64,000 nucleotides of DNA from Archaeoglobales archaeon (GTDB lineage: Archaea > Halobacteriota > Archaeoglobi > Archaeoglobales > Archaeoglobaceae). The position numbers and the translations under genes were made by a program. Each line of letters opens with the position of its first letter. Position 1 is the first letter of the stretch. The stretch is from positions 62,001 through 126,000 of the forward strand of contig JASFYH010000002.1 in assembly GCA_030055595.1 (NCBI GenBank), in the 5' to 3' direction. The notes under the pieces are model-generated. The model ran no database searches. It was given only the letters and a program-made list of their open reading frames with translations, and was not told where the DNA came from. Shown piece after piece: positions 51,365-60,755 of this stretch.

Positions 51365-52626
51365 AGTTTGCCCACTTCGCAGATCTGCACTTGGGCTACG
51401 AACAGTATAACCAAAGCTGGAGAGCTGAAGACTTTGCTTCCGCATTTAGAAGAGCTGCGGAGCTAGCAGTAATAGAAAGAGTTGATTTTGTCATAATCGC
51501 TGGCGATCTTTTTCATAGAAGCACACCAAATCCGAAAACGCTCAACGATGCAATTGAAGTGCTCAAGATCTTCAGATCTCATGAGATCCCAGTTTTCGCA
51601 ATTGAAGGAAATCATGACAAAAGCATTCGGGAAATGTCCGCATACCATTTGCTCGAGAGCCTTGAGCTTTTAAAAGTGCTCGGACTAAGAAAAGAAAGGG
51701 TTGAAGATGATTTCATTACGAGTGTGCGTGTAGAAAATCTATACATGACAAGGGGTGTTTTCAAGGATCTTGAGATCGTTGGAGATAGACACAGAACAAG
51801 GTGGCAATTTGAAAAAGTTCTGCCCTATCTGAAAGTTGAGGAAAATTCGATCCTCGTGCTACATCAAACAGTTAAAGAAGCGGTAGACATAGATCTAAAT
51901 ATTGCCTGGGATCTTACGATCGATCAACTGCCCAAAGCAAAATACTACGCAATGGGACACATACACCTTCGGAGAGAGCTAAAGATCGGTGATGCGTTTT
52001 TGGCTTATCCTGGCTCAATAGAGAGATATGACGCTCGAGAAGCATCGCATTTCATCAGCTACAGCGAAAAGCTTGATGTTAGAGAAGGGGAGAAGAAAGG
52101 TTTCTATATTGTTGAGAATTTCAAGCCCAGATTTGTTCCTGTGGAGACAAGAGACCTATACAGCATTTCGATCGAGGATGACAAAAGAGAGAGATTGGAG
52201 AAAAAGCTCGTTGAAACTCTTGAATTTGTTAAGGAGAATGGAATAGCAATAATAAAGCTTTTGTGTCGTGAAAACGTGGATCAAAAGAGACTAAGCGAAT
52301 TGACTACAAAGAGGGCAAAGTATACCGAGATTAACTTCAGAAGGAAAGATCTCAAAGAGATCCCAGAAGCGAAGCCTGAAAAAGAGTTTTTCACGGATCT
52401 TGAACTTAAAATACTCGAGATTTTGAAAGAAGATGATGAAATCGGACTAAAATCTGCAATTGAACTTTTAAAAGAATATTACGGTTTAAAGGATCAAGCT
52501 AAAGTTATTAAAGAGGACAAAGAAGTTCGAGAGGCTATTCCTACAGAGAAAAGTGAAGCTGTTTCAGAGCGGAAGATCGAGGAGAAAGGGGAAAAGAGGT
52601 TTAAAACTTTGCTCGATTTCATATGA
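51361..52626 (+). CDS. mre11: DNA double-strand break repair nuclease Mre11
   Basis: The 421-residue phosphoesterase has the five motifs: FADLHLGYEQYN (1), AGDLFHRS (2), EGNHDK (3), HQTVKEA and GHIHLRRE (4, 5). The C-terminal capping part carries a Rad50-binding region. The ATG at 51361 overlaps the herA stop by four bases; the frame upstream belongs to herA. Together with Rad50 it resects DNA ends. Confidence 0.95.
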   Translation: MKFAHFADLHLGYEQYNQSWRAEDFASAFRRAAELAVIERVDFVIIAGDLFHRSTPNPKTLNDAIEVLKIFRSHEIPVFAIEGNHDKSIREMSAYHLLESLELLKVLGLRKERVEDDFITSVRVENLYMTRGVFKDLEIVGDRHRTRWQFEKVLPYLKVEENSILVLHQTVKEAVDIDLNIAWDLTIDQLPKAKYYAMGHIHLRRELKIGDAFLAYPGSIERYDAREASHFISYSEKLDVREGEKKGFYIVENFKPRFVPVETRDLYSISIEDDKRERLEKKLVETLEFVKENGIAIIKLLCRENVDQKRLSELTTKRAKYTEINFRRKDLKEIPEAKPEKEFFTDLELKILEILKEDDEIGLKSAIELLKEYYGLKDQAKVIKEDKEVREAIPTEKSEAVSERKIEEKGEKRFKTLLDFI

Positions 52627-55268
52627 TCTTAAAGGAGATCACCCTCAGAAACTTCAAATCGCATAGAAACACTAAAATTAGCTTTGAAAAAGGAATAAAT
52701 TTAATCGTCGGAAGAAATGGGGCTGGAAAGAGCTCTGTGCTTGAAGCGATCCTTGTTGCTCTCTACGGCGTTCGCCAGGGATCTACGAGAAAGTCAGATC
52801 TTGTTCAGGTTGGTGCAAACGAATACACGATCGAGCTCTTCTTTGAATATGGAGGCAGAGAGTATCGGATCTCAAGGGCAAGCAATGGTGATTCGGTGCT
52901 TTATGGGGATCTCAGAATTGAGGGTGATCAGAAAATAAACGAGTGGATCGAAAAGAACGTTTCTCCATTTCACATATTCACCGGGGCTGTTTATGTGCGA
53001 CAAGGCGAAATCGAGACAATAATATCAGACGAAAGTGGGAGAGAGAAGATAATAAGAAAGATAACAAGGATCGAAGATTATGAAAACGCTTGGAAAAATC
53101 TTGGATCGGTTATAAAAGAGTTCGAAAATGAAATGAAGCGATATTTAGAGATCGTCAAACAAAAAGAAGAATGCGAGAAAAGACTTGATGAGAAGAATTC
53201 TGAGATCTTGGAAGTGGAGAAAGAGATCAAAAACTCTGAAAAGAATTTAGAGGGGGCTAAAGAATCCATAGAAAAAATAAGTAAAGAAAGGAGTGTTTTT
53301 GAGGAACTCAAAAAACAGATCGACGCCAAAAATTTGGAATTGTTGAAGCTTGAAGGAGAAATAAAGAGTTTAAAAGAAAGATCAGAAGTTTTAGGCAAAC
53401 AAAAGTCTGAAATCGAGCAAAAAATTGTATCTCTGCAAGAAAGTCTGAAAAAGCTTGAATTTATAGAGAGAAAAGCGAAAAAATATTCTGAGTTGTTCGA
53501 ATTTCATAGAAACTTTTTAAAAGCCCTCCAAGATCTCAATTCAAAACTTAAAGACTTAGAGATCGAAAAAGAGAGAATTTCAAGCGAATTAAAAAAGTGC
53601 GAAGAAGAAAAAGAAAACATCGAAAAAATAAGAAGAGAAATAGAAGAGATCGAGAGGGAAAAAGAGAATTTAGCATCTAAAGCAGAAAAATGGCAGAAGA
53701 TCAAACCAAAAATTGATCGAAAAGTTCAGATCGAGAAGATCCTTGCAGAAAAAGGGCTAACTGCAGAAAAAGTTGAGAAAATGTTCCTAAGTGTCCAAAA
53801 AGCTAAAGAAGTTGATAAAGCCCTGAAAGAGGAGCTCGAGAAAATAAGCACCCAGAAGGGTTCTCTAATCTCAGAAGAGAAAAGATTCTTGGAGATCATG
53901 TCAAAACTAAAGTCCACCGTAGGCATCTGTCCGATTTGCGGTAGAGAGCTTACCGAAGAGCACAAAAGAAAACTCATAGATAACTGTTCTTTAGAGATAA
54001 CAAGAATAAAAAGTGAATTTTCAAAAATTGATGAAAAAGAGAGGAAACTGAGGGAGGAGAGTAGAAAAGTTGAAGTGACTCTTGAAAAGCAGGAGCTTGT
54101 TTTGAAATACAAACAGCTCGTTGATGAACTCAAGAAGATCTCTGAAGATTTGAAAGACCTCGATCTGGAAAAAATGAAATTAGAGAGCGAAAAATTTGAG
54201 AGATTGAAAAATAAAATAGATTTTCTGAGAGACTCAGAGAAGAGATCTTTAGAAAAGTTGCAAAAACTCGAAATCCTAACTGAGAAATTTACAGAAATTG
54301 AAGCAAAGCACTCAAAGGTTCAGAAAAGTAAAGAGGAGCTCTTCAACCAGCTGAAAGACAAAAATTTTTCGAGCATTGAAGATCTTGAAAAAGAGCTTAG
54401 TGAACTTAAAGAGAGCTATGAAGAGTGGCTTGGGCTGAGAAGGGCTAAGGAGGAGTTCGAAGATGCAGAATCAAACTTAAAAACCCTAAAAGATGAATTC
54501 GAAAAAGTTCTTAACGCTTTAATGGTAAAAGAGAGAGAATATAACGAGAAGAAAAAAATAATGGCGGATCTTGAGGGTAGATACGACGAGAAACGCCATA
54601 GAGAAGTTGAAAAGATCGAGAAAGAGATTTCTATGGAGATCGCAGGAATGAAGCAGAAAATCAGCGTGTTAAGAAAGAGTCTCGAAAGTCTGAAAGGGGA
54701 CAAAGAATACTTAGAAAAACAACTTGAAGTCATTAAAGAGAGTGAAAAAAAGGCAAAAGCTATAGAGAGGGCGATTCCTGAACTGATCAAGATCAGAGAA
54801 AAGTTTGCGAGCTACAAGAACATCGTTGCGGAGTTCGCTCTGAAAGAAGTTGAAAAATATGCCAGCGAGATCTTTGAGGAGTTCACAGAGGGGAAATATT
54901 CGGGGATCAAGCTGAAAAGAGTTTTTGAATATGGAAAAGAGAGGTTGAAAATTTTCGTTATTCACCAAGGTGAAGAAAGAGAGACCAGCTTCTTAAGCGG
55001 AGGCGAGCTTGTCGCCCTTGGCATAGCATTCAGATTGGCTTTGTCTATGTTCGAAGCCAAAGGAAGAATTCCACTGCTGATCATGGATGAACCCACGCCC
55101 TTCTTAGATGAAGAGAGGAGAAGAAAGCTTGTGGACATCACACTGAATTATCTTCGGAGGATCCCCCAAGTCATAATCGTCTCTCATGATGAGGAGTTAA
55201 AGGATGCTGCTGACAAGGTAATATTAGTAGATTACCGCGGAGGTGTCTCTGTTGTGGCTTCTCAGTGA
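52623..55268 (+). CDS. rad50: DNA double-strand break repair ATPase Rad50
   Basis: The 881-residue SMC-like protein has Walker A VGRNGAGKSSVLEAIL (about residue 30), a Q-loop, two long coiled coils, and the zinc hook CPIC with cysteines C436 and C439. The ABC signature FLSGGELVALGIAFRLAL and Walker B LLIMDEPTPFLDEE follow near the C-terminus. Coil composition is very rich in lysine and glutamate. ATGA links it to mre11. It overlaps nurA by 26 bases. Confidence 0.96.
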   Translation: MILKEITLRNFKSHRNTKISFEKGINLIVGRNGAGKSSVLEAILVALYGVRQGSTRKSDLVQVGANEYTIELFFEYGGREYRISRASNGDSVLYGDLRIEGDQKINEWIEKNVSPFHIFTGAVYVRQGEIETIISDESGREKIIRKITRIEDYENAWKNLGSVIKEFENEMKRYLEIVKQKEECEKRLDEKNSEILEVEKEIKNSEKNLEGAKESIEKISKERSVFEELKKQIDAKNLELLKLEGEIKSLKERSEVLGKQKSEIEQKIVSLQESLKKLEFIERKAKKYSELFEFHRNFLKALQDLNSKLKDLEIEKERISSELKKCEEEKENIEKIRREIEEIEREKENLASKAEKWQKIKPKIDRKVQIEKILAEKGLTAEKVEKMFLSVQKAKEVDKALKEELEKISTQKGSLISEEKRFLEIMSKLKSTVGICPICGRELTEEHKRKLIDNCSLEITRIKSEFSKIDEKERKLREESRKVEVTLEKQELVLKYKQLVDELKKISEDLKDLDLEKMKLESEKFERLKNKIDFLRDSEKRSLEKLQKLEILTEKFTEIEAKHSKVQKSKEELFNQLKDKNFSSIEDLEKELSELKESYEEWLGLRRAKEEFEDAESNLKTLKDEFEKVLNALMVKEREYNEKKKIMADLEGRYDEKRHREVEKIEKEISMEIAGMKQKISVLRKSLESLKGDKEYLEKQLEVIKESEKKAKAIERAIPELIKIREKFASYKNIVAEFALKEVEKYASEIFEEFTEGKYSGIKLKRVFEYGKERLKIFVIHQGEERETSFLSGGELVALGIAFRLALSMFEAKGRIPLLIMDEPTPFLDEERRRKLVDITLNYLRRIPQVIIVSHDEELKDAADKVILVDYRGGVSVVASQ

Positions 55269-56361
55269 CGAGATCCTTGAGAAGATCTCACAAGAGCTTA
55301 TAGAACTATATAGTAGAGCAGAAGAGGTTGTTGGGAAGATCGATAGAAAATTGCTCGAAATGCCAGAAAGCATTGAGTGCTCCGCTTGTGGAGTTGATGG
55401 GAGCAGAGCGATTGAAAGGCTTTCGGGGATCGTTCTTTACTCGATCTCAGCGGTTAGCATTGGAAACGAGATCCGAGAGATGAGCGAAATGACAACTCTG
55501 ACCCCTCATACAAATATAGAAGAGCGAGTAAGACTGCACATGCACACATCTGAGTTTAGAATCGGTAGTTTTGCAGAGGAGGAGCTCGTGCTGATCGATG
55601 GATCTCTTCGGGGAGCTTTTATTCGACCCCCTGCTTATACAGATGATCCCGCAAAATTAATGGAAGCTTACGAACTTGAAGCTCTCGTTGAAGATTTTCT
55701 CGAAGTTCTTGATGAACACTTTGAGAACCTCGAAAAAGATCTAAAAGAGGGGAGGGCAAAGAAAAATTACCTGCTAACAAGAGAAAAAATATTTCGGAGT
55801 ATGGAAGAAGGTTATAGAAAAGTGAAGGGGAATCTGGAGGATCTGATGATCCTTTTTGAATACATCGAATATCTCCATGCTCTAAACAGACTGCTTGATA
55901 GAAAAGCTGTTTTTGTTGCAAAGAGCTTTTATACACACGAATTTGACGAAAATGTTAATGATCTTGTAGTTCTGCAAATTTTGGCTCTGAAACAATTTGG
56001 TTCCGAAAAAAGCTTCTATTTCCCCTTCAAACCCAAGATCCAAAAAACTCTACCTTGGTTCGTAAGAAAGTATCGAGAGCGTTTTAAAAATCTATTCAAG
56101 GACTTCAATTCTTCTTTTGTTAGATTTGAAGACTCAGAAAATCTCTACTTAGTTGAAAGTCTTCAAAAGCTTGACGACGAACTCATGGGAAAACTAAAAA
56201 GCCTTGAAGTTCATGGATACCCATTGCCTTTGATCCATGCACATAATCATGCCAAGATCAAAAAGCTTGAGATGAGAAGGGTCATAAAAAGTCTTCTGCC
56301 CTTGCTTGACCGCAACCTCGAGTTTTTGCTTAGAAGTGGTAGGGAGGTTTTGGAGAGCTAA
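55243..56361 (+). CDS. nurA: NurA 5'-3' nuclease
   Basis: The 372-residue protein has the NurA features GVDGSRAIERLSG (metal-binding aspartate near residue 51) and the second acid patch LIDGSLRGAF (near residue 119). The RNase H-like fold, followed by coiled regions, completes the HerA-NurA partner. The likely start is the GTG at 55243, 26 bases inside rad50; TTG at 55252 is a shorter option. It completes the herA-mre11-rad50-nurA operon. Confidence 0.9.
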   Translation: MSLLWLLSDEILEKISQELIELYSRAEEVVGKIDRKLLEMPESIECSACGVDGSRAIERLSGIVLYSISAVSIGNEIREMSEMTTLTPHTNIEERVRLHMHTSEFRIGSFAEEELVLIDGSLRGAFIRPPAYTDDPAKLMEAYELEALVEDFLEVLDEHFENLEKDLKEGRAKKNYLLTREKIFRSMEEGYRKVKGNLEDLMILFEYIEYLHALNRLLDRKAVFVAKSFYTHEFDENVNDLVVLQILALKQFGSEKSFYFPFKPKIQKTLPWFVRKYRERFKNLFKDFNSSFVRFEDSENLYLVESLQKLDDELMGKLKSLEVHGYPLPLIHAHNHAKIKKLEMRRVIKSLLPLLDRNLEFLLRSGREVLES

Positions 56362-56390
56362 GTTTTTAATATCTCTTATGGACTAAAATT

Positions 56391-56870
56391 ATGGATAGCT
56401 TCGAAGAAGAGATCAGAAGAATTTTCGATGAGAAATTCGTGGAGAAAACCAAGAATCTAAAAAAGAGTGGGCACATTTTTGATCCAATCTTCTATCTCCT
56501 ATTTACACGTCTCGTTGAAATTTCTGCAATTTTAAGAGATATAGTCCTGCCTAATAAATACGAACTTGAAGAGCTTTTTGCAATGCGAAGAGATTTTCTC
56601 CAGATCGACTATAAAACTTTGAACGAACTTTTAAGGAGAGCTTGGCTCTACGAGAGGAGCAGAGGAGTTGAATTTGGATTCAATAAAAGCTCCGAAGATA
56701 TGCTATATGTGATCTATCGAATGGGAAAGATGCAAAGTGAGATCGATGAAGCAATAGTAAAGAATGCGGAATGGAGGAAGGATAAACTGATCGACTTATA
56801 TTTCACCATGCTCCGAATTTTTATGGAAATGGAAGATAAGATCAACCAGAGCATTCAATCAGAGAAGTAA
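56391..56870 (+). CDS. Uncharacterised helical protein after nurA
   Basis: A 159-residue, fully helical, charged protein with no recognised motif. The starting ATG at 56391 is 29 bases after nurA, with a TATA-like AGTTTTTAATATC in the gap, so it might be transcribed with nurA or by its own promoter. Its 3' end overlaps the convergent HypE-like gene by 12 bases. Function unknown. Confidence 0.6.
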   Translation: MDSFEEEIRRIFDEKFVEKTKNLKKSGHIFDPIFYLLFTRLVEISAILRDIVLPNKYELEELFAMRRDFLQIDYKTLNELLRRAWLYERSRGVEFGFNKSSEDMLYVIYRMGKMQSEIDEAIVKNAEWRKDKLIDLYFTMLRIFMEMEDKINQSIQSEK

Positions 56871-58172
56871 TCTCTTCAGAATCATATTCTTCTTTTCTAT
56901 TGCCCTCTGGAGAGCAAGATCGACTTTTTCGCGCATTTCCTCAAAATTCGCTGGTGTTTCTTCACCCACGACTTTCTTTAACGGAGTATATGCAGATTCG
57001 CGGAACCTCGGTTTTATCTGCTTCTTTTCTCCATTTTCGATCAAAAAAGCACCTTCACCCCTCTCTACCCAGCCAACTTCTTCAATTTTAACACCTACAG
57101 CCCTTACCGCCTTTTTCACATCATTAGCGGTTTTTTCATGGCAGATTATCATGAGAGAGTCCGTTGAAACACCCATAAAATCTATTTGGAATTCTTCAAG
57201 CATTTTTAGAACTTTTTTATTTACGCAATTTCGCAATTTTTCATAATTGAAAACCAAAGCCTTTTTCGAGACTTTTGAGATCTCCTCAGCATCCCCTCGA
57301 ATTCCACCATTTGTAACATCGCTCATCGAATGGATCCTTGGCAAAAGCTTCGCTGAAAAGATCGATCTCACTGCTTTGATGAAATCGAGGTTTATAGTCT
57401 CTTCAACAACTTCATGCATACCATGGTAGATCGCAGTTGTCGCAATCGTGCCACCACCCGCTCCCTCTGTTAGGAGAATCACGTCACCCTCCTTGGCATT
57501 CTTTCTTGGAGTTATGTGCTCTGCAATTCCTACACAGCCGACACAACCAGTCATTCGCTCTCCGATCACCATGTCCCCTCCAATACGGAGGGTGCTACCA
57601 CTTACAAGTGGAACCTGCGTGGCTTCACATACCGTCGCTATTCCAGCAATGTGATCGAAGATCTTGCTCACATCACCATCATCCGCCACGTGAATATCCG
57701 AGAAAACCGCAATTGGCTCCGCACCTTTAACCAAAACATCTCTCATCGCAGCCCTTGTTACATGAAAACCCGCGATAAATGGGAATTCGCTGAGTCGAGA
57801 ATGCATACCATCGACGGAGACTGCAATAAAAACTCCCGCCTTCTCAACAACTCCCGCATCGTCAAGATCCTTAGGTGAAAGAACCGCCTTTACATTGCTC
57901 ATCTCCGCTATTTTTGAATGAATGTAGAAATCCCCTCTGCCACGAGAACCTACGCCAAAGCTCCCCATAGTAACCCCACTTTTATGGTATTCGAGAAGTG
58001 GAGAAGTTTTTGAATACGCATTCTTGACTTCTAAAATGACTGCTTTTGCCCATTTTTCCGCTTTTTCCTCGTTCCATCCCTTGATCTCGCATATTCTCTC
58101 GATTAGTTTATTTTTAACCTCTTCTTCGCCTTTAACTTCCAGAAGTCTTCTTGTATAGCCTTCAAGATCCAT
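56859..58172 (-). CDS. HypE/AIR-synthase-related protein (archaeal)
   Basis: The 437-residue protein has an N-terminal helical extension (about 1-75) and the AIR synthase superfamily fold. The fold shows GSFGVGSRGRGDFYIH, LDDAGVVE...SVDGMHSRLSEFPF and the glycine-rich LLTEGAGGGTIATTAIYH, then SMSDVTNGGIRGDAEEIS. Such archaeal proteins are often named HypE-like but are not proven hydrogenase maturases; no hyp gene is nearby. The ATG at 58172 follows GAGGTG; a GTG at 58184 is the alternative. Confidence 0.8.
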   Translation of the reverse strand: MDLEGYTRRLLEVKGEEEVKNKLIERICEIKGWNEEKAEKWAKAVILEVKNAYSKTSPLLEYHKSGVTMGSFGVGSRGRGDFYIHSKIAEMSNVKAVLSPKDLDDAGVVEKAGVFIAVSVDGMHSRLSEFPFIAGFHVTRAAMRDVLVKGAEPIAVFSDIHVADDGDVSKIFDHIAGIATVCEATQVPLVSGSTLRIGGDMVIGERMTGCVGCVGIAEHITPRKNAKEGDVILLTEGAGGGTIATTAIYHGMHEVVEETINLDFIKAVRSIFSAKLLPRIHSMSDVTNGGIRGDAEEISKVSKKALVFNYEKLRNCVNKKVLKMLEEFQIDFMGVSTDSLMIICHEKTANDVKKAVRAVGVKIEEVGWVERGEGAFLIENGEKKQIKPRFRESAYTPLKKVVGEETPANFEEMREKVDLALQRAIEKKNMILKRLLL

Positions 58173-58173
58173 A

Positions 58174-58593
58174 CTACACCTCACTTACCAGTATCACTCC
58201 AATGACTATAAAGACTATGCCTATAAAAGTCTTCAAAGTTATCGACTCAGAAAGGAGAATTATAGAAAACAAAGCGGTAAACATCGGATAAATCGCCGTT
58301 ATCGGCACCGTTTTGCTTGCTCCAATCAGATCGAGAGCTTTATAGTAGAAGATCATAGCAAGAGCACCACCTATGGCTCCAGCGATCAGCAAAGCTGTCA
58401 AGGAATTAAGCCCAAAGTTTAGATCCGTCTCCCTAAGTAAAGCCACGATTAAGAGTGTTGCAGACAGAGCTCCAAAAGCTCTTATAGCCAAAGCAGTGTA
58501 TATTGGCGCCCCAGCAGACAGAGCATATCTGTCTAAAATTGGTGCAATTCCCCACAAGATCGCAGAGATTATGGCAAAGATCTCACCGATCAT
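58174..58593 (-). CDS. EamA/DMT-family half-size transporter
   Basis: A 139-residue protein with four to five hydrophobic helices of the EamA repeat: EIFAIISAILWGIAPILDRYAL, ALAIRAFGALSATLLIVAL, and the closing LSESITLKTFIGIVFIVIGVILV. One EamA repeat equals half a usual DMT transporter, so it should dimerise. The substrate is unknown. It ends one base before the HypE-like gene's start and is presumably co-transcribed with it. Confidence 0.83.
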   Translation of the reverse strand: MIGEIFAIISAILWGIAPILDRYALSAGAPIYTALAIRAFGALSATLLIVALLRETDLNFGLNSLTALLIAGAIGGALAMIFYYKALDLIGASKTVPITAIYPMFTALFSIILLSESITLKTFIGIVFIVIGVILVSEV

Positions 58594-58632
58594 GGACTAC
58601 GGGTTTGAGAAAGAGTATAAAAATTTTAAAAG

Positions 58633-60450
58633 TTAGAGTTCAAGTTCTGCTAATTTTTCCCAGCTTTTTTCATCGAAAACCACGATCTTGTTGCCGATGA
58701 TGTAAAGGTAGTCGTTTATGAAAACCGCTCTAAATCCAGTCTCAGTGGCTTTTATTAGCTTTAAACCATCTTTGTATGAAAATACATAGCCAGAGCTTGC
58801 CGGAAGGAAAAAGATCTCGTGCTTCTCATCCGAAAGAAATGCTCTATGATTGCTGATCACTTCGCTCCAGTATTCTTTAAGAACGTATTTATCTACCTCT
58901 ACAGGATTCCTTGGATCCCTCACGTCGAAAAGCGACAGTTTAACGTTTCCATTTTCCATTCCAACCCCGAGGATCAGGTTATCCTTAAGCGGGTGGAGAT
59001 AAGAAGAATAACCCGGGATTTTCAGTTCTCCCGCCATCTTTGGATTTGCTGGATCTGAAAGATCTACAACAAAGAACGGATCTATTTGTCTAAAAGTGAC
59101 AACATAGCCTCTATCAGCAATAAATCGAACCGCATAGATCCTCTCAGTCTCACCGAAGCCTTTTAAGGAACCAATAACCCGAAGTTGTGGATCCAGAATG
59201 TAAATGTCATTTGCATTGCCCACTGTTACAGCAACTCTAAGATTTCCATTGTATTCGTCCATCGAGAATTGATTCAGCAATCTTCCGGGAACTTCTCCAT
59301 TTGCAATAATTTTCATTTCCAAAGAGATCTTCCAGATCGCTGTCTTTTCAATTTCCCTTGCATACTTTTCCGTGAACTTTGCATATCTGTTGTTGAATTC
59401 ATTCTCAAAAACAAGCCTATCTTCAGGCTTCAAAGTCAAAGTTAGTCTTCTCAAGAGATCCCAGATCTCGATCTGCTTCGCCTGAGAACTCAGATCGTAA
59501 TTTACAAGCTTTTGGAGCTTCTCCATGAACCAGTCTGGGAAAAGATCTTTGTTCTCAGAAACAAATTTGAGCATGATCTCCGAATATTCTGCTGGCAAAT
59601 AATAGGCAACGTAAACCGCATTCTTAGACATGTAAACAACAGAGTTATAATTTCCTACAAACGATATTGTGTTCTCAAGCTCTCCTGTCGTGGCAGAGAG
59701 TTTCACAACAGTATAAAGGCTCTCGACAGGTAAAGGTTTTACTGGGTGATAGATCCTTCCACATTCAACCACGTGTCCTACACCGTTGATATTTAAAGGA
59801 ATGAATGGACAAATCTCCGAAAATTGAGAAAGTATCAAGTAGATCTTCCCTTCATAAAGCCTTGCGGTAACAATGGAACCGTTTAACTCGATCTTGTATT
59901 TCTCGCTAAAGTCTTCAGTGCTAAATGCTCTGAGCTTATTCCCTTCCAAAAAGATCAGCGTTTTCTCGTGGATCAACATGTCTCCGCTTGTATTAATCTC
60001 CCTTATTTTCTCAAGCTCTTCTGGTGGAAAAGCCTTTATAACGAGACTTTTTGGCTCATAGGGGTAAGGAGGTATAATTTTCCCAATAAAATAGGGTGTT
60101 CGCTGGTAACGGGAAACGTAGATGTTCTTTCCGTCAGTTTTAACAATGTCAGGCTCGTCTATGCCGAAAACCTGAACGTTCGTCTGCGAAACTCTATCCA
60201 ATTCACCGCTTTTTTGCACAACTCCAATTTCCACTGAAACGGGCATCGGAGTAGGGACAACTGCGAGAGTTCCAAAGAAACCTGTTGAATAACTGTAAAC
60301 ACCCCCTCTGCTTATATAGTCTTTAAAATCCTCCTGAGATGAAAAAATTGCTATTTCAGTCTCAATGGGCTCTTTTTTTTGAGCAAACTGGAACACCAGC
60401 ACGATCGACAATCCAACTATGAGCAATGCCAATATCACAAAGGATCTCAT
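58633..60450 (-). CDS. Secreted beta-propeller protein (COG4880-like)
   Basis: The 605-residue protein has an N-terminal signal or anchor helix (FVILALLIVGLSIVLVFQF) and a long beta-rich body. The body contains repeated blades (FGIDEPDIVKTDGKNIYVSR; VYLVSF-like AVRFIADRGYVVTFRQIDPFFVVDLSDPANPKMAGEL) of the secreted C-terminal beta-propeller family. It lies outside the membrane and probably binds ligands or partner proteins; no catalytic motif was seen. It is on the minus strand and divergent from a small membrane protein gene. Confidence 0.83.
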   Translation of the reverse strand: MRSFVILALLIVGLSIVLVFQFAQKKEPIETEIAIFSSQEDFKDYISRGGVYSYSTGFFGTLAVVPTPMPVSVEIGVVQKSGELDRVSQTNVQVFGIDEPDIVKTDGKNIYVSRYQRTPYFIGKIIPPYPYEPKSLVIKAFPPEELEKIREINTSGDMLIHEKTLIFLEGNKLRAFSTEDFSEKYKIELNGSIVTARLYEGKIYLILSQFSEICPFIPLNINGVGHVVECGRIYHPVKPLPVESLYTVVKLSATTGELENTISFVGNYNSVVYMSKNAVYVAYYLPAEYSEIMLKFVSENKDLFPDWFMEKLQKLVNYDLSSQAKQIEIWDLLRRLTLTLKPEDRLVFENEFNNRYAKFTEKYAREIEKTAIWKISLEMKIIANGEVPGRLLNQFSMDEYNGNLRVAVTVGNANDIYILDPQLRVIGSLKGFGETERIYAVRFIADRGYVVTFRQIDPFFVVDLSDPANPKMAGELKIPGYSSYLHPLKDNLILGVGMENGNVKLSLFDVRDPRNPVEVDKYVLKEYWSEVISNHRAFLSDEKHEIFFLPASSGYVFSYKDGLKLIKATETGFRAVFINDYLYIIGNKIVVFDEKSWEKLAELEL

Positions 60451-60508
60451 GCCATAACTCGTTTCGCAAATTATTTATATGTAATCAATTTGTAATAAAG
60501 TATATTAA

Positions 60509-60549
60509 TTTCAAATCTAATTTCAAAATTTCAATTTTGAAATTTCAAA
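60509..60549. repeat. Clustered TTTCAAA inverted and direct repeats
   Basis: TTTCAAA occurs at 60509-60515, 60521-60527 and 60543-60549, and in inverted form as TTTTGAAA at 60535-60542. The second and third form an inverted repeat around AATTTCAA. This AT-rich run lies between the beta-propeller gene and the small membrane protein gene and could be an operator. It may also be simple-sequence bias. Confidence 0.35.
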
Positions 60550-60590
60550 GCTAATAGAATTCTTTTTATTCTGAAAGAAAACGTTAAGCT

Positions 60591-60755
60591 ATGGATAGAG
60601 AGAAGATTAGCATCTCAATGCTTGCGGTATTCTCCGCGGTGATGCTTACCCATCGCTTTCTCTCGCTCTTCGAGATCACAGATTACGTTATGCTCTTCTA
60701 CGCTGGATTGCTTACCGCCTCTCTCTGCATTTTAATGCTTAGAAGATCTTCTTAG
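60591..60755 (+). CDS. 54-residue two-helix membrane protein
   Basis: This short frame starts ATGGATAGAG at 60591 and stops with TAG at 60753-60755. The protein has two hydrophobic helices (ISMLAVFSAVMLTHRFLSLF and YVMLFYAGLLTASLCILML) separated by a short acidic turn, with a basic tail. The composition is that of a real small membrane protein rather than random sequence. A TATA-like TTCTTTTTATTC lies about 20-30 bases upstream. It overlaps the convergent kinase-like gene's end by 17 bases. Family not recognised. Confidence 0.5.
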   Translation: MDREKISISMLAVFSAVMLTHRFLSLFEITDYVMLFYAGLLTASLCILMLRRSS

